Shown here: positions 37,983 to 45,173 of the stretch, piece after piece
How the letters are laid out: each line of letters starts with the position of its first letter
Numbering within the stretch: position 1 is the stretch's first letter
Assembly (NCBI GenBank): GCA_031367105.1
Contig: JANLPG010000120.1
Span: forward strand, 22,877 to 86,876
DNA from: Palsa-1233 sp031367105
GTDB taxonomy: Bacteria > Gemmatimonadota > Gemmatimonadetes > Gemmatimonadales > GWC2-71-9
Length of the DNA: 64,000 nucleotides
Direction: 5' to 3'
The notes under the pieces: model-generated
What the model was told of the DNA's origin: nothing
Databases searched by the model: none
The model's input: only the letters and a program-made list of their open reading frames with translations
Position numbers and translations under genes: made by a program

Positions 37983-38821
37983 CGACCCCCGACCCGCTCG
38001 CCAGCTTCCGCGCCGAATACCAGCGATTGAGTGCCTCGCTGACGCGACCGCTTGCGGCACGGGAGCGCGACACCCTGCGCGCCGCGATCATCGCGCTGTT
38101 CAAGGAAGTTGATGGGCTGCTGACCGAGGTCGATGCGTTCAAGGCATCGATTCGCGCGCTGGTCGACGGCTTCAAGGCGCTGCCGGCGGACGAGGCCGCT
38201 GCCACGGTACGGTACGATCACCTCGGCGCTTCGACAGCGATGGAGCGGGGCTGGAGCGACTTGGCGGGGGCGCGCTGGAGCGGTGCCGAGGCACACTTTC
38301 GCGAGGCGATCGCCCGCGATCCTGGCAGTACCGATGCGCCGGCATTGCTCGGTTGGGCACTGATGCACCAGCAGCGTCACGACGAGGCCCTGCAGCTCTG
38401 CCTCCAGGTGCTGATGCGTGAGCCGGAGCACGGGCTCGCGCGAGTGGCACTCGGATTCGTCTGTCTGCGCAAGGGCATCACCGGCGAAGCGATGGAGCAT
38501 CTCTCCCGCGTGGCCGGTCGGCCGGGAGACGCGCGCGCAATTCTTTACGCGAGTTACTGGCTCGGCGTCGCCTACATCGAACGCGAGATGGATACCGACG
38601 CCGTGGAACTGCTGCGGCGGGCGGTGACGCTCGGGCCGAACCTCGCCGAGGGTTGGGCCGACCTTGGCCGTGCACTCTGGTTCCGAGGCGAGCCCGAGCG
38701 GGCACGGGAGGCCTGGTCCACCGGTTCGGTAGTGCGGTACTCACCCTACGCCGAGCGGAACAGCACCCTCCTCGATGTCACCAATGCCGGGGGAGTGCCG
38801 CCACGTTCCGCGTTCCGCTGA
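37979..38821 (+). CDS. TPR-repeat protein with N-terminal helical region
   Basis: A 280-residue protein. The first 75 residues are predicted long helices with charged heptads (FRAEYQRLSASLTRPLAARERDTLRAAIIALFKEVDGLLTEVDAFKASIRALVDGFK), compatible with a coiled coil. TPRs follow from about 85 to 255 (AMERGWSDLAGARWSGAEAHFREAIARDPGSTDAPALLGWALMHQQRHDEALQLCLQVLMREP...). The GTG start overlaps the preceding PATAN-TPR stop. It is the last tightly coupled cluster member before the peptidase gene, whose frame begins inside its last codons. No family name is recognised. Confidence 0.8.
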   Translation: MTTPDPLASFRAEYQRLSASLTRPLAARERDTLRAAIIALFKEVDGLLTEVDAFKASIRALVDGFKALPADEAAATVRYDHLGASTAMERGWSDLAGARWSGAEAHFREAIARDPGSTDAPALLGWALMHQQRHDEALQLCLQVLMREPEHGLARVALGFVCLRKGITGEAMEHLSRVAGRPGDARAILYASYWLGVAYIEREMDTDAVELLRRAVTLGPNLAEGWADLGRALWFRGEPERAREAWSTGSVVRYSPYAERNSTLLDVTNAGGVPPRSAFR

Positions 38822-39765
38822 GCCTGCTGCTCGCGCTGCAGGCGCCCCCGTCTGGCCAGCCTGCCTCGCCACCGTTGCCCGGAGTGCGGATCGAGGTTGG
38901 GGAGATCACCGTGCTGGTCGACCGGAAGCACGCCGTCCTCGGCAGGTCGTTGGGCGAAGCGGCCGGCGTGGTCCGGGAGTGGCTCGGGCTCGGCCGGCTG
39001 GATCTGGGGAAGCTCGTCCTCGTGGTGGTTCCCGATACCGCTGGCTTCCGCGCCTGGTCGCGGGGCCGGGTTCCGACCTGGGGGGCTGGGCTGACCCTGC
39101 CGGGAAGCCGGTTGGTGGTTGTCCGGGTCGACGCCGGCGACCCCTTCGGCACCCTGAGGCACGAGTTGGCGCACATCGCCCTCCACCAACGGGTGACGGG
39201 CCGTGTCCCGCTCTGGTTTGACGAGGGCTTTGCCGTCCTGGCAGCTGGGGAGTATGGTCGCCTGGCGGGGCTCCAGCTCAATATGTCGGTCGCGGCGGGG
39301 CGAGTGCCTACCCTCCGGGCCCTGGATGCCGACCTCCGGGGGAGCCGCGGCGACGCGGAGGCCGGCTATGCCCTAGCGGGGTCAGCCGTCTCCTACCTCG
39401 CCCGGCGGAATCCCTCGGGTGGGCTCGAGCCGATGCTGGCGCGACTGGTGAGCGGGATGCCGTTCGATGAGGCCGTCCTGGCGACCACTGGCCTGACTGA
39501 GGAGCGGTTCAGCGACGCCTGGCACCGTGATGTCCGGCGGCGCTTCAACTGGCTGGTCTGGTTTATCACCGGCGGTGCGTGGCTGGTCATCGCGCTGCTG
39601 TTGGGGTGGGCCGCGGCGTGGCGCCGCCATCGGGACGCCCCCCGGAGGGCGGCCCTCAACCAGGGGTGGGTCATCGAAGATGACCCCGCAACCGAAGATG
39701 ACGAGGAGATTACAACACCAGACCAGTCCCCCGATCCGCTTGACCCATCTGACTCTGGCCGCTAG
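38803..39765 (+). CDS. Membrane gluzincin, peptidase MA-like, with a non-standard start
   Basis: About 320 residues. The zinc site LRHELAHIALHQ (HExxH) with the downstream glutamate in PLWFDEGFAVLAAGEYG is typical of the peptidase MA-like (gluzincin) family. An N-terminal signal-like stretch (FRVPLSLLLALQAPPSGQPAS) and a C-terminal TM helix (LVWFITGGAWLVIALLLGWAAAW) with a cytosolic acidic tail suggest a periplasmic peptidase anchored at its C-terminus. No ATG, GTG or TTG precedes the signal stretch in this frame without deep overlap into the TPR gene. ACG at 38803 follows GGGGGAG by seven bases; CTG at 38818 overlaps the TPR stop (CTGA). I place the start at the ACG, with real uncertainty. 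Confidence 0.75.
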   Translation, partial: TFRVPLSLLLALQAPPSGQPASPPLPGVRIEVGEITVLVDRKHAVLGRSLGEAAGVVREWLGLGRLDLGKLVLVVVPDTAGFRAWSRGRVPTWGAGLTLPGSRLVVVRVDAGDPFGTLRHELAHIALHQRVTGRVPLWFDEGFAVLAAGEYGRLAGLQLNMSVAAGRVPTLRALDADLRGSRGDAEAGYALAGSAVSYLARRNPSGGLEPMLARLVSGMPFDEAVLATTGLTEERFSDAWHRDVRRRFNWLVWFITGGAWLVIALLLGWAAAWRRHRDAPRRAALNQGWVIEDDPATEDDEEITTPDQSPDPLDPSDSGR

Positions 39766-39777
39766 CCTCCTCACCCT

Positions 39778-39969
39778 ATGCCACCTACCGACCCGATCTC
39801 CGTGCCTCCGGCGGCGCTCTTCTCGCGCCGCAATCTCCTCCTGATCGCCGTGGCACTGGCGAGCATCGGGGCCGGCTACGCTGTGCTCCTCGGCGGCTCC
39901 CCAGGGGCCGCCGCAGTCCTGCTCGTCGCCGGATATTGCGTGCTCTTTCCCTTGGCACTTCTCGCCTGA
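39778..39969 (+). CDS. Small two-helix membrane protein, function unknown
   Basis: A 63-residue protein. The Pro-rich N-terminus (15-18 residues, ending FSRRN) is followed by two hydrophobic helices, LLLIAVALASIGAGYAVLLGG and AAAVLLVAGYCVLFPLALLA, with the C-terminus at the end of the second helix. There is no Shine-Dalgarno in the twelve bases after the peptidase stop, apart from weak pairing. Small proteins of this shape often follow or precede tRNA genes in related genomes, but the family is unknown to me. The stop lies 14 nt before tRNA-Val. Confidence 0.6.
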   Translation: MPPTDPISVPPAALFSRRNLLLIAVALASIGAGYAVLLGGSPGAAAVLLVAGYCVLFPLALLA

Positions 39970-39982
39970 ACTGCGGCGCGTC

Positions 39983-40056
39983 GGGCGAATAGCTCAGCTG
40001 GTTAGAGCGCCTGCCTTACACGCAGGATGTCGGGGGTTCGAATCCCTCTTCGCCCA
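39983..40056 (+). tRNA. tRNA-Val (anticodon TAC)
   Basis: A 74-nt cloverleaf: acceptor GGGCGAA/TTCGCCC, U8-A9, a D arm starting GCTC, an anticodon stem CCTGC/GCAGG with loop CTTACAC (anticodon TAC), a T arm GGGGG/CCCTC around TTCGAAT with one G-U pair, and discriminator A. No CCA is encoded. No clear promoter is visible just upstream; a TTGGCA at 39952-39957 lies inside the small membrane-protein gene but has no matching -10. Confidence 0.95.
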
Positions 40057-40122
40057 TCGTCGGCGTGTCGCAAACGAGGCCGGACCCGTCTTATGCATTT
40101 GAACCTCACGGAGGTAGCTGGG

Positions 40123-41841
40123 ATGTTGCAACAGGTGTCGTCGCTCGTGGTTCTCGCCGTCATCGTCACGGCCGCCCCCGCCCCCGCCGCCGCAAACCAG
40201 ATCCGCGGGACCATCCGCGGCGGGCAGATGCAGGCGCCGAAGACTCTGGTGTTGATCGCCAACCCCTACACGTCCAGTCCCTCCGACTCGGCGTTCACGG
40301 TCGCGATCGGGAGCAGCGCGCGCGAAAAGCTGGAGCGCAGCGTGGGGGCAGAGTACGGTGTGGTGACCCGCAAGCAGATGAATGACGCGCTGATCTCATT
40401 CGGGTACAGCGGCGACGCCATCCTGACGCCAGGCTCGGCAGGGGAGATGGCCCGATCGATGGCCGTACGGTATTACGTGACCAGCACGCTCGTGAAGGCG
40501 GGCGGTGGCTACTCCGTCACTGCGCGAATGATCGGCACCAACCTCGACGTCGGTCAGGTCGTCACCGCCACAGGCACGACTCCGGGCGAGCTCGGCGGCA
40601 AGATGGCTGATGGCGTCGGACCGGCGATTCGTGCGATTGCCGACGCCAAGCTCTGCAATGAAAATTCAGTGACGAAGCCCGCCAAGGCGGCCGAGGCGGC
40701 CGCCAAGGCGATCAAGGCAGTCCCGAACTTCGGGCTCGCCGAATACTGCCTCGCCGAAATCGCGCTGAAGCGGGACTCGGTCGGCGCCGAGGCGATGGGC
40801 CACTTGCAGAACACCGTCAAGGGCGATCCGCTCTCGCTTGTGGCACTGAGTTCGATCGCAGTGATCTACCAGAAGAAGGGCGACAGTACCAGGACGATCG
40901 AGACATTTCAGCAGATGCTCCGGGCAGCCCCGACCAACAAGCCGCTGCTGGAGCGAGCCTTCAAACTCTTCCTGGGCTATGGCAAGCCGGAAGCGGCGAT
41001 GGCGGTGGCCGACGAGGGGATCAAGCAGGATCCGAGCAATCCGGACTGGTACGACCTGAAGAGCAACGTCTGCTTCGCGAAGGAAGACTACGCCTGCGCC
41101 GTCACTGCGCTGGAGCAGGTCTTCGCCGTCGACAGCACGAGAGCCGACAGCCTCTTCTACCAGAAGATCCTCTTCGCTGCATCGTCAAAGCCTGACACGG
41201 CGAAGTATCTGGCCTACAGTCTCCGCGCAACCAAGCGGTATCCGGACAATGCTGGATTGCTGGAGGAGCTCGCCAAGGCGTACTCCCTCGCTGGTCAGAC
41301 CGACTCCACGGTCGCGGTGACACAGCGGCTGGTGAAGGTTGATCCGACGAAGACCGATGCCGTCCTCCGGGTCGTGAAACAGCTGCTCGACGCCAAGAAG
41401 CCGCGTGAGGCAATTCAGTTTGCCCCGAGCATCAAGCAGTACGGTGATGAGGAAGCAAAGAACAACTTTGCGAACCTCGCGCTGCAGTCGATGCAGGCGC
41501 TGGCAGGTGTCAAGCCGCTCGACGCCCAGTTGCTGGTGGACATCGGTGAAGCCGCGCTGTCGGTCGGGCCGACCAATCCGAATATTCTGCTGTTCACGAA
41601 TTACTTCTACGCCGTCGGGTTGCAGCCCTCACTCAGCGCACTCGCGCTGTCGTCGCGGGCGCAGAAGTCGTGCGAACTCGCCAAGAAGGAGCAGGCGTTG
41701 CTGGTGAAGCTCGAGCCGGCAGTGACGCTCGCGGCCACCAGCTCGAACGCCGGCGTGGCCGCCTACGCCAAGCAGTTGCTCACGTCCGTCCAGACCGAGA
41801 AGCCTGCGGTGGTGCAGATGATCGGCTCCTTCTGCAAGTAA
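40123..41841 (+). CDS. Exported TPR protein with a CsgG/FlgO-like N-terminal domain
   Basis: A 572-residue secreted or periplasmic protein. The signal peptide is about residues 1-24 (LVVLAVIVTAAPAPAAAN). Residues about 30-165 (KTLVLIANPYTSSPSDSAFTVAIGSSAREKLERSVGAEYGVVTRKQMNDALISFGY ... MAVRYYVTSTLVKAGGGYSVTARMIGTNLDVGQVVTATG) have the strand-helix pattern of CsgG/TolB/FlgO-type domains, which interpret lipoprotein or pilus assembly; this is resemblance only. Nine or so TPRs fill the remainder, and the protein ends in a conserved-looking Cys (SFCK). GGAGG eight bases before ATG 40123 sets the start; an upstream ATG at 40093 is not used. It stands alone between two tRNA genes. Confidence 0.75.
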   Translation: MLQQVSSLVVLAVIVTAAPAPAAANQIRGTIRGGQMQAPKTLVLIANPYTSSPSDSAFTVAIGSSAREKLERSVGAEYGVVTRKQMNDALISFGYSGDAILTPGSAGEMARSMAVRYYVTSTLVKAGGGYSVTARMIGTNLDVGQVVTATGTTPGELGGKMADGVGPAIRAIADAKLCNENSVTKPAKAAEAAAKAIKAVPNFGLAEYCLAEIALKRDSVGAEAMGHLQNTVKGDPLSLVALSSIAVIYQKKGDSTRTIETFQQMLRAAPTNKPLLERAFKLFLGYGKPEAAMAVADEGIKQDPSNPDWYDLKSNVCFAKEDYACAVTALEQVFAVDSTRADSLFYQKILFAASSKPDTAKYLAYSLRATKRYPDNAGLLEELAKAYSLAGQTDSTVAVTQRLVKVDPTKTDAVLRVVKQLLDAKKPREAIQFAPSIKQYGDEEAKNNFANLALQSMQALAGVKPLDAQLLVDIGEAALSVGPTNPNILLFTNYFYAVGLQPSLSALALSSRAQKSCELAKKEQALLVKLEPAVTLAATSSNAGVAAYAKQLLTSVQTEKPAVVQMIGSFCK

Positions 41842-41889
41842 CACTTCCCCCCAAGGGGCAGCTTCTGTATCTTTGGCCGCTGTTCCTGG

Positions 41890-41963
41890 GGGGCTGTTGC
41901 TCAGTTGGTTAGAGTGCCGCACTGTCACTGCGGAGGTCGCGGGTTCGAGCCCCGTCAGCCCCG
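41890..41963 (+). tRNA. tRNA-Asp (anticodon GTC)
   Basis: A 74-nt cloverleaf: acceptor GGGGCTG/CAGCCCC, U8-U9, a D arm GCTC...GAGT, an anticodon stem CCGCA/TGCGG with loop CTGTCAC (GTC), and a T arm GCGGG/CCCGT around TTCGAGC with a G-U pair. The discriminator is G, the tRNA-Asp identity base. No CCA is encoded. A possible -10 TATCTT lies at 41868-41873 with no clear -35 box. A strong terminator hairpin follows directly. Confidence 0.95.
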
Positions 41964-41972
41964 TTCCTTCTG

Positions 41973-42010
41973 CCACCCCGTCCGTCGTTGCGGACGGGGT
42001 GGTTTGTTGT
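41973..42010 (+). terminator. Intrinsic terminator after tRNA-Asp, abutting rsmH
   Basis: A perfect 12-bp GC-rich stem (CCACCCCGTCCG / CGGACGGGGTGG) with a six-base loop (TCGTTG) and a T-rich tail (TTTGTTGT). It ends ten bases before the rsmH start codon, leaving almost no room for a separate promoter. Confidence 0.85.
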
Positions 42011-42020
42011 CCGGAATCCC

Positions 42021-42935
42021 ATGACCGACCTGCCGCTCCACGTCCCCGTCCTTCTCGCACCAATCCGGGCCCGGGCGCTCGGCGCTGGACGGGTCGTGGA
42101 CGCCACTCTCGGACACGGTGGCCACGCGGCAGCATTCCTGACCGACGGGGCATCGGTCCTCGGGATCGATCGGGACCCCGACGCGATCGCGACCGCCCGA
42201 GCCCGGCTCGGCGACCACAATATCCAATACCTCCAGGCGCCCTATGCGTCGCCAGACGCACTGGTCGCGGTCGCCGGATTCCGGCCGGGCTTCATCCTTC
42301 TCGACCTCGGCGTGTCCTCGCGGCAGCTCGACAGCACCGACCGCGGTTTCACTTTTCGGCCCGGCGCCCCGCTCGATATGCGGATGGGTCCCGACGCTCC
42401 GTCCGCCGCGGAATGGCTGGGGGTGAGCGATGAGGCTGAACTGGCACAGGTGTTCTACGACTACGGCGATGAGCCCCGCAGCCGCCGACTGGCAGCGGAG
42501 GTGGTGCGCCGCCGCGGCAACGCCCCCTTCCAGACCAGTGACGACCTCGTCAACGCGATCAGAGCCGCCCTCGGCCCGAAGAGCGGGGCTCCCGATTTCG
42601 CCCGGATCTTCCAGGCAGTCCGGATCGCGGTCAATGAGGAGTTAACCGGACTGGCAGAGGCGCTGCCGGCATTCCGGGACGCACTGGAGCCGGGCGGAAC
42701 CCTTGCGGTGATCAGTTATCATTCGGGCGAGGATCGGTTGGTGAAAGGGGCGCTCCGCGACTGGGCCTCCGGCTGTGTCTGTCCGCCGGGTCTGCCGCAG
42801 TGCATTTGTGGTCGCAACCCACTGGGCCGTGCCGAACCTCGCAAGGCGATGATCCCGGACGCGGCCGAGCTCGTCGCCAACCCACGCTCCCGCAGCGCCA
42901 AGCTACGCTTCTTCCGGACCAACGATGCAGGTTAG
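42021..42935 (+). CDS. rsmH: 16S rRNA (cytosine1402-N4)-methyltransferase
   Basis: Methylates N4 of C1402 in 16S rRNA; by tradition the first or second gene of the dcw cluster. The 304-residue product has the motifs HVPVLLAPI, VVDATLGHGGHAAAFL (SAM motif I), GIDRDPDAIATARARLG, FILLDLGVSSRQLDSTDRGFTFRPGAPLDMRM, and VISYHSGEDRLVKGALRDWASGC. The zinc-like CVCPPGLPQCICG segment occurs near the end. The gene that usually precedes it, mraZ, is absent; tRNA-Asp and its terminator are there instead. Only a weak GGAA precedes the ATG. Its last 11 nt overlap ftsL. Confidence 0.96.
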   Translation: MTDLPLHVPVLLAPIRARALGAGRVVDATLGHGGHAAAFLTDGASVLGIDRDPDAIATARARLGDHNIQYLQAPYASPDALVAVAGFRPGFILLDLGVSSRQLDSTDRGFTFRPGAPLDMRMGPDAPSAAEWLGVSDEAELAQVFYDYGDEPRSRRLAAEVVRRRGNAPFQTSDDLVNAIRAALGPKSGAPDFARIFQAVRIAVNEELTGLAEALPAFRDALEPGGTLAVISYHSGEDRLVKGALRDWASGCVCPPGLPQCICGRNPLGRAEPRKAMIPDAAELVANPRSRSAKLRFFRTNDAG

Positions 42936-43206
42936 GGGACGCCATCTGGTGCTCGCCTGGACAGCAGTGTTCCTCGCTGTCGCGGGGATCATCGTGTCAC
43001 GGGATCGCCGAGCGTTCGTGATGCAGGATCGCCTGCGTGCGCAGAACGACCACGTCCGTGCACTCCTCTCCGATCGCGACAAGTTGTCGGCCACCATCGC
43101 CCGCCTCGCCACGCAGGAGGAGTTGCAACCCAAGGCGGAAGCGATGGGACTGCGGATCGCGTCGGACTCCGAAATGGTCGCCCTTCCGGTACCGTCGCCC
43201 CGCTGA
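42925..43206 (+). CDS. ftsL: FtsL-like cell division protein
   Basis: A 93-residue bitopic protein. A short basic N-terminus (MQVRGRH), one TM helix (LVLAWTAVFLAVAGIIVS, about 8-25), and a periplasmic coiled coil (DRLRAQNDHVRALLSDRDKLSATIARLATQEELQPKAEAMGL) fit FtsL, which forms a complex with FtsB and FtsQ. FtsL sequences diverge quickly, and the assignment relies on size, topology and position between rsmH and ftsI. Its start lies 11 nt inside rsmH and its stop overlaps the ftsI start. Confidence 0.82.
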   Translation: MQVRGRHLVLAWTAVFLAVAGIIVSRDRRAFVMQDRLRAQNDHVRALLSDRDKLSATIARLATQEELQPKAEAMGLRIASDSEMVALPVPSPR

Positions 43207-45173
43207 TGGCGAAGCCCGCTGCGCGTATCGCCGTGTTGCAGCTGCTTCTGGCGCTCGGAGGCGCCGCAGTGCTCTGGAAGGCGTTCAAGTTGCAGATCGT
43301 GGAGCACGCTGCGTGGAGCGGCCGAGCCGACAAATATCGCTATCGGACGAGTCCGGTGCCGGCACCTCGCGGCCGAATCTACGACCGCAATGGCGTGCCG
43401 CTGGCCGTGACCGATGAAGGCTACCGCATCGCTGTTGCCCAGAATCAGCTGCGCGATACGGCCAAGGTGATGGCGCTCCTGATCACCAAGCTCGGGATTC
43501 CCCGTGAGCAAGTGGTCAAGGAATTCGGCGACAACGATGCCTACTTCAACACCCTCTACTCGGCGAGTCAGGTCGAGCCGCTGCGCCGCATCAAGGGCGT
43601 GTATCTGCAGTCGGTCCGGGAGCGCACCTACCCGGTGAAGGCGCTCGCGGCGCCGCTGCTCGGTCGCCTCGATGATCAAGGGCGCCCCTCCGGCGGCATT
43701 GAGCGGATGCTCGACACCTTGCTGGAGGGTACACCCGGCGAATCGCGCTATCAGCTCGATCGCGCCGGGCGACTGCTCGAAGTCCCGGAATCACGGCTCC
43801 GTGATCCACTCCCGGGCCGGGATGTCTACCTCACCATCGACCGGAATGTCCAGGCGATCGCCGAGGGCGCCCTGCGTCGTACGGTGGTACAGAGCAAGGC
43901 CCGCGGCGGCGATGTGGTGATCCTCGATCTTCGCACCGGTGAGCTGATCGCGATCGCCTCGCTGCGGAGCGATCCCGGCAGTGGTCAGCCGGTCCCCACC
44001 CCTTCGGCACTGGTCGAACCGTTCGAACCCGGCTCCACTTCCAAGATCTTCACCGCGGCAGCAGTCCTCCGTTCGGCACGCGACACCGCCCCGGTCTCCG
44101 GGATGGGTGGCATCTGGAATATGCCGGTGAGCGCGACGCGGACTCGCCCGATCATCGACGAACACAAGACCACCGCACTGCTCACGCTGGGGGAGGCGAT
44201 CAAGTATTCCAGCAACATCGCAATGTCGCAGTTCGCGATGAAGCTCTCGGGCGAGGCGCAATACCGGACGATCCGTGATTTCGGCTTTGGAACGCCTCCG
44301 GGAATCGGGTTCCCCGGGGAGTCGCCCGGCGGGATCGCGCTCCCCGCCCAGAGTGCCAACCTGCGTTACACGCAGCCGTCGTGGGCGCAGGGATACGAAT
44401 GGACCACGACGGCGCTCCAGATGGCAACGGGGTATGCGGCGATCGCCAACGATGGCATCCTGCTCGCCCCGCAGCTGTTGCGTGAGGTCCGCGATGGACT
44501 CACGGGCAGGGTGCTCTTTCGCGCCCGGCCCGAAGTCGTCCGCCGTGCGGTTCCGACGGAAATAGCCCGCCGCCTGCGCGAGTACCTCACACTCGCGACG
44601 GACAGCGGTGGCACCGGCACGCGTGCCCAGCTGGACGTCTACTCGGTGATCGGCAAGACCGGAACCGCGACGCTCAAGCCGTACGGCCCTGGGAACTACC
44701 GCGCCTCGTTCTCGGGGATCTTCCCTGGCGACGACCCTCAATGGGTGGTTTACGTGATGATTGATCACCCGACTGCCGGTTCGCACTTCGGCGGTTTCGT
44801 CGCCGCACCGGTTGTGCGTTCGATGCTGCTGCAGGCGCTTGCGGCCTCGTCGTCGCCCCTCGACCGGAGCCGGATCACCGCGGAGCCTGCTCCCGGGCCG
44901 GTCGCGCGCACCGGGTTGCAACTCCCCCCCGCCCGCGCGGTCACGCGCATCCGCCTGCCCCTGGGCGCAGCGGTGCTGGCCGGCACACCGGCTTGGATCC
45001 CGGTTCCGAGCCTGGCTGGCAGTTCGGTCCGCGATGCTGCGTACGCCTTGCACCGGCTCGGCCTCGAGGTGCGGTTGAGCGGGCAGGGTCGGGTGCGTTC
45101 CACGTTACCTGCCGCGGGCGACAGCGCGACTCGCGGCACTCCCGTCACCATTTACGCCGACACATCGCGATGA
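43206..45173 (+). CDS. ftsI: Division-specific transpeptidase FtsI/PBP3 with C-terminal PASTA domain
   Basis: Class B penicillin-binding protein that cross-links septal peptidoglycan, paired with FtsW. It has 655 residues: TM helix about 8-25, dimerisation domain starting YRTSPVPAPRGRIYDRNGVPLAV, transpeptidase domain with S277 in GSTSK (SxxK), the SSN motif in KYSSNIAMSQ, and K484-T485-G486 in IGKTGTA. After residue about 590 one PASTA domain (VPSLAGSSVRDAAYALHRLGLEVRLSGQG) ends the protein. A PASTA tail on a division PBP is standard in Gram-positives and also occurs in some Gram-negative phyla. The end overlaps murE (ATGA). Confidence 0.95.
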   Translation: MAKPAARIAVLQLLLALGGAAVLWKAFKLQIVEHAAWSGRADKYRYRTSPVPAPRGRIYDRNGVPLAVTDEGYRIAVAQNQLRDTAKVMALLITKLGIPREQVVKEFGDNDAYFNTLYSASQVEPLRRIKGVYLQSVRERTYPVKALAAPLLGRLDDQGRPSGGIERMLDTLLEGTPGESRYQLDRAGRLLEVPESRLRDPLPGRDVYLTIDRNVQAIAEGALRRTVVQSKARGGDVVILDLRTGELIAIASLRSDPGSGQPVPTPSALVEPFEPGSTSKIFTAAAVLRSARDTAPVSGMGGIWNMPVSATRTRPIIDEHKTTALLTLGEAIKYSSNIAMSQFAMKLSGEAQYRTIRDFGFGTPPGIGFPGESPGGIALPAQSANLRYTQPSWAQGYEWTTTALQMATGYAAIANDGILLAPQLLREVRDGLTGRVLFRARPEVVRRAVPTEIARRLREYLTLATDSGGTGTRAQLDVYSVIGKTGTATLKPYGPGNYRASFSGIFPGDDPQWVVYVMIDHPTAGSHFGGFVAAPVVRSMLLQALAASSSPLDRSRITAEPAPGPVARTGLQLPPARAVTRIRLPLGAAVLAGTPAWIPVPSLAGSSVRDAAYALHRLGLEVRLSGQGRVRSTLPAAGDSATRGTPVTIYADTSR

